From Amphimedon queenslandica (taxonomy: Eukaryota; Porifera; Demospongiae; Haplosclerida; Niphatidae), in contig NW_003546360.1 of NCBI RefSeq assembly GCF_000090795.2, forward strand, positions 121,512 to 163,680: a DNA stretch of 42,169 nt, read 5' to 3'. Below, piece after piece: positions 24,001-33,300 of this stretch. The first letter of the stretch is position 1, and each line of letters opens with the position of its first letter. The notes under the pieces are model-generated. The model saw nothing but the letters and a program-made list of their open reading frames with translations, ran no database searches and was not told the DNA's origin. A program made the translations under genes and the position numbers.

Positions 24001-26454
24001 TCAACACTTACATTTCTTCTATACACGTTGTATTGAAGAAATAACAAGCCTTAGCAACCACCCGCCCATGCTACGTAAGTGGGTGTGTTTTACGGCAAAC
24101 AAAATGGCGGCTTGCACATGGGACAAAGTTATGAGCTTTCTATAACAACGAAAGAACATAGAGATACTATCTAAAAGTCTTTTCTGGAAGAATTAGAAGG
24201 AAGAGAGAACCTTCATAAGTCTTAATAAGAACCCAGCTGCACATGCAAAGTGGTGAAAACAATTATAGGAATATTTTTACACTGTTACGCTTGTTAATTG
24301 CTTATAACTCTTTTATCTTACGCTGTACACTAGCTGTGCCTTATAAATGGCTTAGATGAGCTCTCCTTCACTGAGCAATTCTGCTGGTGCCTTTAGTGGA
24401 CTGAAATGTGGCGGGAGCTTTTCTGGAAAAGAGGCTCAAATTCAAATTTCAGCAAAATTGTTCAGACTTTTTCTTCTTTCTTTCATCTTTCTTCTATCAG
24501 TTTGATTAACTTCTTATAGAGACAACCTCTCAAGTTGGTTTATGCATAGTTCAACTGCACTTGAGTCAAAGATATGTACTGGCAGGTGAAAAAGAAGAAA
24601 GGATGGACAAAAAGAGCTGGTAGAAATTTCAGGTGGAAATCATCAAGTGGGTTTGTGGTTTGACGCCATTTAAATTTATACGCACGTGATCATCATGAAT
24701 ATTAATTAACCTGGCCACAAAATCATAACAGAATGTAATTTTATTAATAAGTAAGAAAAAAGAAAAGAAACAAGTAAATTAAAACATTAAAAATGGGAAA
24801 ACAGTAGGATTGAATTGGGAAAAAGTAATCAGACAAGATAAGNNNNNNNNNNTTATCTTGTCTATTTACAATTCAATCCTACTGTTTTCCAATTTTTAAT
24901 GTTTTTTAATTTACTTAAAAATAGTGTATTGATCAAAAGAGTTAATACTTGCCCACAACTCAATATAAAAGCATGCAATTCATATCAACAAGCAAATCAC
25001 CTCATGCCTGCGGCAAAAATGGCTTTAGCTTATTGGCACAAGTCACAAAAATGTTCTTAGTTCCATCATTTCTCCCTTAAAAAATCCCGTGTATAAAACT
25101 CCGATAGCATGAATTATGATAACTATAAGTTTCAATTTCTATGCTTGAATAAAACTTGATAATATAATTGCCAAATTAATTATAATTTCTAATTCTAAAG
25201 TTGGTTTAAAATTACAATTATCAATCATATACATGTACATCTCATACCAATAAGTTTTAATTGCTGACATTACCAGCACTTATGAAAGTATAACATACCC
25301 TATCAATGATGATACCATTCGAACCATTGACACTGCATCCAGTCGTCCATTCTATAAAAACAAAATATATAAATATCTAATACGCATATACATACATGCA
25401 ATTAGACTATTAAAGTTGTTTTTGTATTGAGAATAAATATTGAAACTACATGAACATGTATAATAACCATACACTTCACAATAGTAGGCAGAGTAAATGT
25501 ATCAGAATTAATTCTCATACATTTACTCTGCTAAGTGAAGTGTATGCAATTATTACATAAATACACATAATCATAAATTAGAAATAACTATGTATTGTAA
25601 GTGTTACAATTGTTTTGTGTATTTCGCTTGACCTTTATTTACACTATTGTTGAACTAATACTAAATCATCCACCAACATAAAACACAACAATGGGATATT
25701 ACATACACACCCTGCACTATGCTAAAGAGTGGCACAACTCAAACACAAGACTGCATGATTTGTCAAGATTTATCATATTTACGACTAGAATGGCAATTAC
25801 ATGTAGGTAATTATCGCTTAATATGCATGTATGCATGAATACAATAACAAATAAGTTTCGCAAAATAATAGAGGGAGACGCAAAACATGTAAAGTACTTT
25901 GATCTCTTGATCAAAGAGCCTCTTGTCCCAATAATGACACTTCCCATCCTCATGTTACAACAGCATTTTTGCAATAATAATACATGCAATTTATACATGC
26001 TTCCAAAGAATTATTATCACTACCTACCAGCTCAAACTACAAGATAAATCTAATTGAAATGGTCAAATGTGTTGATCTTTTGATTTCCTTTTGATATAAG
26101 TCGTAAACATTAGTACAGGCACTGTAGGCACAAAGATTATACAAACAATGAAACATTACTACCACAGTACTAGCTAATAGTAGTGTATAATGAAAGATCA
26201 AGAATGTGTAACACGTTTATCATTTACTGGTATTAATAACCATTCCTTTAGAGCTCTTACTCTAGTAGTACTGCGGTACGTAGCAGATACAAAGGCATGG
26301 CATGAAAATTGTACACAGTGTATGTATATATACATGCTAATAACAAATGGCCTGCTGTGAATACCGCGACTAAATTTACGCCATAACCCACTTCATTTCT
26401 TGTCAACAGGCAGCTATTTCTAAAAAAGTGGTCAGGATTTAGATCATCACACAT
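18064..26454 (-). CDS. Seven-TM receptor-like protein, TMEM116/GPCR-like, copy 1 (12 exons)
   Basis: Exons in transcription order: 26454-26392, 25351-25299, 19610-19379, 19327-19238, 19174-19107, 19062-18973, 18926-18875, 18825-18730, 18683-18632, 18588-18472, 18421-18318, 18261-18064. They give 404 residues. Helices can be read from RMVSSLIG through HPIFMLSLADCLLSGLWIAG, ECVALNLTLVYGLLAY, VIVMATVFGVTAG, CVLALQYIVVFVLLV and VMLFLTVFVFSGFF to LQGFLNAIVYGWTREDF. The last takes the place of NPxxY plus helix 8. Cysteines after helix 2 and in ECL2 (SCSCWC) could pair. The overall look is TMEM116-like or distant class A GPCR, and no ligand can be inferred. Exon 3 is in frame only with the acceptor TTAAAG before 19610; the better pyrimidine-tract acceptor before 19584 shifts frame. 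Intron 2 is about 5.7 kb and full of transposons. Confidence 0.75.
19680..19734. mobile_element. Mini hairpin insert, TAGTCTCG ends
   Basis: The arms TAGTCTCGCCCCGCCCCTT and AAAGGGGCGGGGTGAGACTA form a near-perfect 53-bp hairpin. It is flanked by ACCCTTG on both sides (19673-19679 and 19735-19741). It is absent at the matching site of copy A. The TAGTCTCG terminus is shared with the next insert, suggesting a minimal derivative of that family. It is strikingly GC-rich against its surroundings. Confidence 0.75.
19810..20315. mobile_element. 506-bp insert, TAGTCTCG ends, 9-bp target duplication
   Basis: The left end TAGTCTCGCTAGCCAGACTC and the right end (complement TGGTCTCGTGGGGCCAGACT) are inverted. 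Direct repeats CATTAATTG lie at 19801-19809 and 20316-20324. An 83-codon open frame inside (19874-20125) resembles no family I know. A 9-bp duplication fits Mutator-like or related elements, but the superfamily is not settled. Confidence 0.75.
20356..21239. mobile_element. 884-bp insert with CATAGAT ends
   Basis: The left end CATAGATTTTAGGGTAAATG and the right end (complement CATAGATATTAGAGTAAATG) are long inverted repeats that run on into GAAAGGGAT. Direct repeats CATGGCT flank it (20349-20355 and 21240-21246), and copy A has the uninterrupted CAACATGGCTACAC. There is no transposase, so it is non-autonomous. If the neighbouring base is counted the duplication is 8 bp with one mismatch, as for hAT. 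Confidence 0.75.
21513..22021. mobile_element. 509-bp non-autonomous hAT element
   Basis: The ends CAGGCTTGGGGCGAAGTACT and, on the other strand, CAGGCTTGGGGCGAGTACTT are inverted repeats. The perfect 8-bp duplication GCTACAAC lies at 21505-21512 and 22022-22029. Copy A has a single GCTACAAC at 10300-10307, a true empty site. An 8-bp duplication with CAG ends is diagnostic of hAT. The interior is dense in AGTACTT/AAGTAC words and non-coding. Confidence 0.92.
22374..22593. mobile_element. 220-bp Tc1/mariner-type MITE
   Basis: Inverted ends CCTTAAGCCTACTATT...AATAGTAGGCTTAAGG are flanked by TA on both sides. Inner repeats of GTCTACTAATTTTAGC extend the hairpin. The size, TA target and lack of coding are typical of mariner MITEs. 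Confidence 0.85.
22740..23505. mobile_element. Probable element with AGGTTTACAC-type ends, itself interrupted
   Basis: The left part has CAGGCCAGGTTTACACAG (22743) and a second TGTTTACACAGAAACG. The right part has TTTGTAAACGTAGCCTCAG (23477), an imperfect inverted match. The segment is split by the TA-flanked insert at 22886-23448. The outer ends and target duplication are not certain. Confidence 0.45.
22886..23448. mobile_element. 563-bp TIR element, TACAGTA-ATTCCTCGAATA ends
   Basis: The left end is TACAGTAATTCCTCGAATAG and the right complement is TACTGTATTTCCTCGAATAG, with TA at both junctions. The CCTCGAATAGACCCC block is repeated twice at the left end. The end sequence is shared with 31151-31378 and, diverged, with 15361-15630, so one family has at least three members here. 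I saw no clear tRNA-like core in this one. Confidence 0.8.
23915..24300. repeat. Dispersed 400-bp repeat, copy 2 (inverted)
   Basis: The inverse complement of this segment aligns with 14720-15120. Shared marks are the CCCCCAGGTCGT block near 23937, TACACGTTGTATTGAAGAAA near 24023, a GGCAAACAAAATGG block near 24094 and ATATTTTTACACTGTTACGC near 24272. It carries an extra (TA)n tract near 23977. There is no ORF. Confidence 0.8.
24768..24915. repeat. Fold-back repeat centred on the 10-N assembly gap
   Basis: The left arm runs from AAGTAAATTAAAACATTAAA to GACAAGATAAG (ends 24842). After ten N (24843-24852), TTATCTTGTC begins the right arm, which returns through CAATTCAATCCTACTGTTTT to TTTAATTTACTT. 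The arms pair over about 70 bp. The gap sits exactly at the loop. It is either a palindromic MITE or an assembly join at a hairpin. Confidence 0.85.
25468..25546. repeat. 79-bp hairpin in intron 1 of the minus seven-TM gene
   Basis: CATACACTTCAC and AGAGTAAATGTAT pair with ATACATTTACTCT and GTGAAGTGTATG, leaving a short loop around AATTAATT. It looks like a small fold-back element. No target duplication was evident. Confidence 0.8.
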
Positions 26455-26617
26455 ACTGCACCAATATCTGCTTCAATTCACGAACACCATCTATCCAATC
26501 TTCTCTCCCTCGCTAGCCATTGTGACGTGAGTGGGTGTTAAGCTCCTCCTTTGGCACGTCCTAGAATTCCTGAGCAAGCTAAGCCAGCTAAGCAGCCATA
26601 CAGAGTCCACTTCTAAA
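26455..26617. promoter_or_regulatory. Shared divergent promoter region of the two seven-TM paralogues
   Basis: Only 163 bp separate the two predicted start codons, which face away from each other. The region is less AT-rich than its surroundings and has CpG-containing GTGACGTGAGTGGGTG (26521-26536), whose GTGACGT resembles a CRE/ATF half site. No TATA box was seen. Transcription start sites are unknown and the promoter role is inferred from geometry. Confidence 0.5.
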
Positions 26618-28492
26618 ATGAGTTGCTTCAATGAATCACTTGGCAGTGAAACCTGCTTTCTTTCTCCTGAAAGAGTGAGTTACTTCCTTCTCTTATTGTC
26701 TAGAAATCTGTATTAATAGGCCGGTATCTTTGACGCAATTGCTGGGATTAGAATGATTTCTTCACTCTTAGGGTAAGGTTATGATTGCCATTATGGGTTC
26801 ACAGCTCTATACTTTTAAAAGCATTTTACTCATCCCGTTAAGTTCAGTGGGCGATTGTTTGCCTCATGATATCTAGCCAATTAGATCTTAAATATTGTCA
26901 GCAAATTCCTTTTTTATTTTACTGTAGAGTTTTTGGAGCCACTTCCATAATTTTCTCAGTTATTTGGAAGCGCAGATTATTTCATTCAGAAGTTCATCCA
27001 ATTTTTATGCTTTCCTTGTCTGATTGCTTGTTAGCACTACTGTGGATAACTGGATCATCAATATGGCTCTCAAGTGCAAGAGATAAGGCAGCTTGGTGCT
27101 ATTCTCTAACACTTATAACAGCTGTAATGTTCATTTTATGTTGAATCATTTACAGTTTCTTTTTTAGGTAATGGAATGTATCGCTGTTAATTTGACTGTA
27201 GTATATTCTGTGTTTGCGTATGTAAAAATTCGAAAGACAGACCTGAATAGTGTTTTGGTAGGCATCAATGATGATAGTAGCATATTTTGAAATAATCGTT
27301 ATAGGCCCACTCAATTCGAAATGAAATTTCATGGAAAGTAACAGTGCCTGTTTACAGTGTTGCATGGTATGTTTACATTTTTCATACTTTATTTATGCTA
27401 GCATACAATATAGGTCCTTCCCTTTGTTTTTCATCATACTAGTCTTTAGTGCCACTATAGGTAGCAATACATATTTGCTCTCAAGTGTCAGTGAATGTTC
27501 ATGCTGGTATTTAATCAACCCTTTTTATGTGAACTCTATTATACGTTTAGGTGTGTGCCATCTTTAATAAATATATTTCCTGATGTGAAAAATATTAACA
27601 AGGTAAATTATCTTATTTCTAAGTATGATTTGAAATATCTTTGATAGAATACAAGGATTATGAGACATCTGCAGGCAAGGCTAATGGTTGGCCTTGGCAT
27701 AGTCATAATACTACATTATCTACTGGCCTTTATATTGCTTATGGTTAGTGAAGTATTAAAACAAAAATTTTTCCCTTTTCTATAAATTTATTTTTTAAAG
27801 GTACTTTACAAGAAAATTCTTAGCAAAATCAAAAAAATTCGACAAGAACATGGTACAGCAAATTTTTAAGGAACTTTTAGTTTGTTTTTTTATTATTTAG
27901 AGCAACTAGTTTTTGGACGGAAAGCTATTGATAATTCTAATCATAGCAAATATGGATCGGCTGAAAAAAATCGTATTGAAGTAGGCCACTCTGAAGCTAA
28001 AAAACGTGTTGTTCTGTTTATAAGTGTATTTATTTGCAGTGGTCTCTTCAGTAAGATGCTTTGAATAATTTACTCTATAGTTTTCATACATCTAGATATG
28101 GTACTTGCAATTCTTCTTGTTGTCTTTCTTTCATCCTATTTGGCCCATGTCCATGATGAGGCAACAAACCACAGCCATGATTCATTATATGATATTTTTA
28201 AAGGGTTTATATTTGCACAAGTAAGAATGAAATGTATTTTTTAGCCTCAACATCTTTTATTAATTTTTGGTAGTCCCTCACATTACCTTTGCAAGGTTTT
28301 ATGAATGCTATTGTTTATGGCTGGACAAGAGATGACTTTGTTCATACTATTGCTATTAACAGAACTGAAGAAATGAATTCTGATGTTCCAAACAATTTTT
28401 CTAATGCCACTGAGCTTATCTATAACGAGTCATCTAGAGAGAATGATTTTGAAGAAACAATTAATGCTAATAGCGACCGTGACAGTGACTAA
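26618..28492 (+). CDS. Seven-TM receptor-like protein, TMEM116/GPCR-like, copy 2 (12 exons)
   Basis: Exons: 26618-26674, 26720-26772, 26928-27123, 27168-27257, 27305-27366, 27414-27506, 27551-27602, 27648-27743, 27801-27852, 27901-28050, 28096-28220, 28274-28492. They give 414 residues. Every exon has a counterpart of equal or similar length and the same phase in the minus-strand copy (for example 90, 52, 96 and 52 nt). Conserved blocks are HPIFMLSLSDCLLALLWITG, SECSCWCVPSLINIF, AKKRVVLFISVFICSG and LPLQGFMNAIVYGWTRDDF. Exon 1 (ETCFLSPER) resembles NSCLLTRNE in the other copy, supporting both starts. The C-tail is acidic and Asn-rich. All introns here are about 45-155 bp, in contrast to the swollen intron 2 of the other copy. 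It is probably a membrane receptor with unknown ligand. Confidence 0.8.
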
Positions 28493-30345
28493 ATTTTTTT
28501 ATGAGAAATGTTTTATTAATGCCACTTTTACTTTTTGTGTTAATTTTTAATATTGATTTTAATATTGATTTTAATATTGCTGCCTTCAAAATTAAAAATA
28601 ATATAAGTGCTGTGATGCAGAAGTTGCTCATTACATAACAAATGTTATTCTAAACTCAGGCTGCAGTTACTCTACATGCATAATTTAGATGGCACATGGT
28701 GGGGGTTGGTAAAACAGGGACGAGGATATAACATCGATGGTAAAACTGGGATGTGGACATGGGGCATAAAGCAGGGACTGCGAATGAGAGTTACAAGATG
28801 GAAGTAGATAGCAAGGTGGGCTCACAATGGACATCAAGCAAGAGTAAAGGGCTAAAGGCTAAGTCCACAATCACTGTTTATTACTGTTTTATTAAGAGAT
28901 TACTAATAATTAGATCTACACTACCAATAAATAACATTGTTAGTATTGCCAACTTTATGATTAATTTTAGTAATAAAATTGCAGAGAGTAAATGCATGTG
29001 CATAAGTACAAACAATTCTAATGAGAAAGAAAATAATAAGCATAAAAGCCTTGTTGCTGTAAATGTTTTAAGCTGAGCTCCAAAAATCTCTGTTCTTTAG
29101 TTGAACCCATGCCATTATGGTAGAAAAATTTCTTTCTATGCCAATTGATCACATCAGTGTAATTAATGCATCCCACTATGCAATGAAAATCCAGCTAATC
29201 TGTATAATTATTTGATCGAATGCAACAATTACTCTAGGCAGTTGTTCACACTGGTAACCGGACAATTGGGCATTAAAAGGTATTATCTATGGGCTGTCAT
29301 AACTAAACTTAGCCTCAGTTACAGTAGGTTGACCATGACATTCATAAAAGCATTCCATCTTTTGCTTGTTGTCTTTATCTATCACATATATGTGATTTGA
29401 TCCACATTAGGTGGTGGGTAAAGAAATTTGCCACAAGATGTCCCAAAAATGTCTCCTGAGCGAGAAAAAATTTTCCTTACTTGATCTATAATCTCTCCAT
29501 CAAACTGAAGGGACACATTTTTCTGACTTCGTCTTCTGTACGTGGACAATGTGAGGAGGGAATTGTAAAATAAATACTCCATACATGTTTTAAAAAGATA
29601 GGGTCTTATGAAACTCATGCATGCCCAAAAACAGCTTCCAGTAACATTTTATGTCATATTCATGTGCTTCATAATTGCAACTTTTCCTTCCTGTAGATCT
29701 ATATGCTTTTTGATCTAAATATCATCAACCTTAGTCTGCACAGGACAGTCCTGTGTTTAAGTTAAGTACTTTCTCAAATTCACTATTTCCAATCCTCAAA
29801 GTAAAATCTGTATCCTGTTGGCAGTGTAGCAGAAGCACATTCAGTGTATTGAAACTATCAAATGTGCGTGGTGTCAGTGAATCCAGAAACTTTCCAAGGA
29901 ATAGTCTGTGGTACCTGACATAAGATACATACAAAATCATCTTTAAGTCCACAGGCTTTGAAACAATACATATGGTACGAGACAAATATGGTACCACCTC
30001 GGGTACCACACAGTACACAAACAACACTGGTACACGAGCTGGTACATGTTGAACTCTATCTGTTATAGCTTTAGATGTTGTACCATCTAGGCTATAGCCA
30101 TGACATCATGCAGACTATCTATAATAATCTCTCCTTCAGATTTCTAATCTCCTGACAAAAAATACATTGCTGGATATGCTAATGCCAGCAATATGTCCAA
30201 AGAAGATCGTCCTCTTAGCAATTTAGTAGTGAATTAAAATTGCAGTTAGATCTACTTCCCCCCGGCCCCCGTGCTGTCTAAACCCCGCAACCTTCAGGGG
30301 TAAATTGATAAGGATCAGCACATTCGGCTTGGGAGGAGTGTCATA
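28493..30345. other. Intergenic with unassigned minus-strand ORF fragments
   Basis: The left part (28493-29380) shows a TTAATATTGATTT triplication near 28547 and otherwise nothing I can name. On the minus strand two open stretches (30027-29731 and 29618-29382) contain RIGNSEFEKVLNLNTG and QFDGEIIDQVRKIFSRSG. They could be relics of one transposon or gene, but no family was recognised. The right end has a C-rich patch (CTTCCCCCCGGCCCCCGTG at 30254), likely part of the STARD3 promoter. Confidence 0.4.
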
Positions 30346-33300
30346 ATGGAAGGTCACCATCTTCTAGATGAACAAACTGCTGAAGATACCACTCATACTA
30401 GACAGTTAGAAAGTTCCCTAGGCCCACGGTATGGAACTGTGTTAACAGGGACGAGGAGTAATCAGTCAGGTGTTAACGGCAATTCGCGCAAGAGGTTTAG
30501 GTTAAGCTTGCTTATTGTAATGAGCTTTGATGCAACCTTGTTAGCTTTTCTCTCCATCTTGTCTTACTTAGTATGTACCAATTGCCATTGTAAAGATTAA
30601 TATTGTTGGTTATTTAGACATTAGAATCAGGTTCTCCGTTTCAAACTTACTTCACCAATTTTGATATAAAGACGTCTGTGTTTGATATTGTGGTAAAACA
30701 ATGTATATACATTATGTCTTTATATTTACTGATGTTGTGATAGGTAATTGCTATAATTCGCTTTGTTATTTTGTTTCTTTTTTATTTGGTGCTTGGCTGG
30801 GTTACAAGAATAGTTTTTGTCGTGAGTTTTAAAACAATTACTTACTGTATTATTTTCTATTATATCTAGATCACCATTGTTGTATCAACGTTTTATGTCC
30901 CTGTGAAAGCATACTTTGTAAGTTTAAGCTCATTTTTTCACAATAAAATGCTAAACTAACAATATAGTTCTTTATGTTTTAAATATTGAAATATTTCTCA
31001 AAATCATCAATAATATCTTTGGCTTTTCATTTACTTTGGAAATTCTACATGTATGTACATGTGTATTAAGTGGTGCATTTAAAAGAAATCTTTGATGTAC
31101 ACTACATATGTGGCTGTGTTCCTTGTGTGGTCTTTCAATTTGATTATTAGTACCGTATTTCCTCGAATAAGGGCCCTACTCAAATAAGTGCATATCACTA
31201 ATATATTACCACAGTATTATGTGCCCTTATGGTTAGAGTGGTCCAAATAGCCTAATTGTTCATCCTCAGTCTTTAGAACATAGAGTCGCAGTTTCGGTCC
31301 TGGGTTTTGGAATTTTTTTGTGATTTTTGCCTCTGTTAATCAATAAACGCCTAGGCCCTTGTTCGAGGAAATACTGTATGTCATTCTGCTTTTTTCTTCT
31401 GAATTGGGAGAACCAAAGCTTTATTTAATCAATGTGTATAAACTATTATAGACCCATTTCAAGGCTAATTATCGCGATCATTAATTTCACCATGCATATT
31501 CTATAGCCACTCACACTGGATGGCAAGAGATGCTGGCAATATACATGTATGTGCTGAATGCTGATCTCAAGCTTTTACTGAAGAAAATTCAAAGAAAGCA
31601 TTAAGAGCAGCTGAATGAAGGAATAAATAAGCTCCAGATTCATTGTATGAGCAAGATATTGACGAGGCTACATCTACCACATCACTGGATATTCGTGTTT
31701 AATCCACTAGAATTCAATATATAACGCTTAGTAGCTGGTACCAATTGTTTTCTTTGTTTTGCAGCAGTTAGGAGCCCAATGAACTTAGAATTAGGCTTGC
31801 TTTGGGCAATGAAATTCTCCATATTCCCTCAGACTCAAGCCATCTTGCCGTCCAGTACCTGTGACACTTGCTTCATGAATATTATTATTGACTGATGATA
31901 TCATTATAAAATTATTTCTCCCGCATATAGCATACTATTATTGCTCATGATAATTAGCTTTGAGATGGGTCTATATGTGTCATGGGCTTTAATATTGTTA
32001 AATTCTTTTCTTAATGTTTGTGTAATAAAATGTTACAATTACTTTGTGGAGAGTTTAAATGCTTTTTTCCTTCTTGTTTTATAGTTTTGGACTTACTTAA
32101 ATGCTAAAGATAATACTGATATACACTACATTATTGTTCTAATTTTTCTGTTTGCTGCATTCGTAATGCCATGGCTTATCACATTCTTTTTTGAATTTAA
32201 AGTAATAAATATTATTATGCTGAACTGATTACTGTAGTTTAGTTTCTACCAGCAGAATTGTCAAGATTATCTACTACTAGCTGGAAAAATTGCAAAGTGT
32301 GGTTTTGCCCATGGATGTTAGTCAAGCGTCCATCAGAACATTCTGCCAGACCAGCTCATAGATCAAGAACTGCTATTCCTAATGTACAACCACTAGCACG
32401 GTACAGCTCAATGGACACAGTGTTTAGAACACCACTGGGATCCATAAGAGGTTCAATGTCACATATACTCTTGGATATAACATTTTGTGCATGCATGTAC
32501 ATGTACTTGTAGGTTCACCTGCTCCACTTGAAAATGAAGATATAGTAATTATTCGGGAAGATAGAACATATTCCCCTGTGTTAACTCCACTGCCAGAGTG
32601 TGATCAGTTTTCGAATGAAGTATGTCACTTTATTAGCTATGTGCATGTACTGTATTTTTATTATAAAGTGTGCATAACATGTAAAATATGGTATCATTTT
32701 TTAAATTTTTACCACCAACAATTTCCTTTTGTTTCACAGAATGAGGGGCATAAGTTACATGCAATGAATGCCGTAGAAAAACTTGAGCAAATGACTAGAT
32801 CCAATAATGGATGGATATTAGAAAAAGAAGAAGTATAATTATTGTTTGCAATGTTTCAATAGCTTTGCTACATTTACATTAGAATGGAATTAGATGTTTC
32901 AGTTATCGCTCTGAAAGCAACTCCAGGAAAATATGGAAAAGCGAAGTACTTTGAATTAAATTTGAAATTATTCATACAATTACTAATGATTTGCTTTCAG
33001 GTTGTCATCAATATTGCAGTAGAAACTCTATGGCGAGTGCTATATCATGAGACTCATAGAACTACTGAATGGAATACTAATGTTGATATAAATAAGGTGT
33101 GGTTAACAGTTTACATACACAATGTACATGGCTCAGTGTTCTTATTGTTATATCACTGTGACATTAAAACTGCTATATGTACTTTAGTCACAACAATTAA
33201 CTGTGTTGGATTCTGTCAGTAATGCAATGTTGTTATGCCATAAGTGAATGCATTGATCATTAAGATGTCATACCGTTATTGTGTTAGTTCATGTATTTGC

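Noticed and set aside
26461-26514. Alternative first exon MASEGEKIG of the minus seven-TM gene
   Set aside because: It hits a stop after nine codons with no GT donor before it. The ATG at 26454 gives an exon in the right phase that resembles the paralogue's first exon.
16221-28492. Operon-like functional cluster of membrane proteins
   Set aside because: The three genes have separate orientations and unrelated folds (two-TM versus seven-TM). Closeness alone is normal in this compact genome.
29382-30027. A minus-strand protein-coding gene
   Set aside because: Two open stretches look non-random, but no start, splice chain or known family links them. They are kept only as unassigned fragments.
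31229-31320. tRNA gene
   Set aside because: A-box-like and B-box-like segments are visible, but no acceptable cloverleaf or anticodon arm can be formed and it sits inside an inverted-repeat element. It is called tRNA-derived only.
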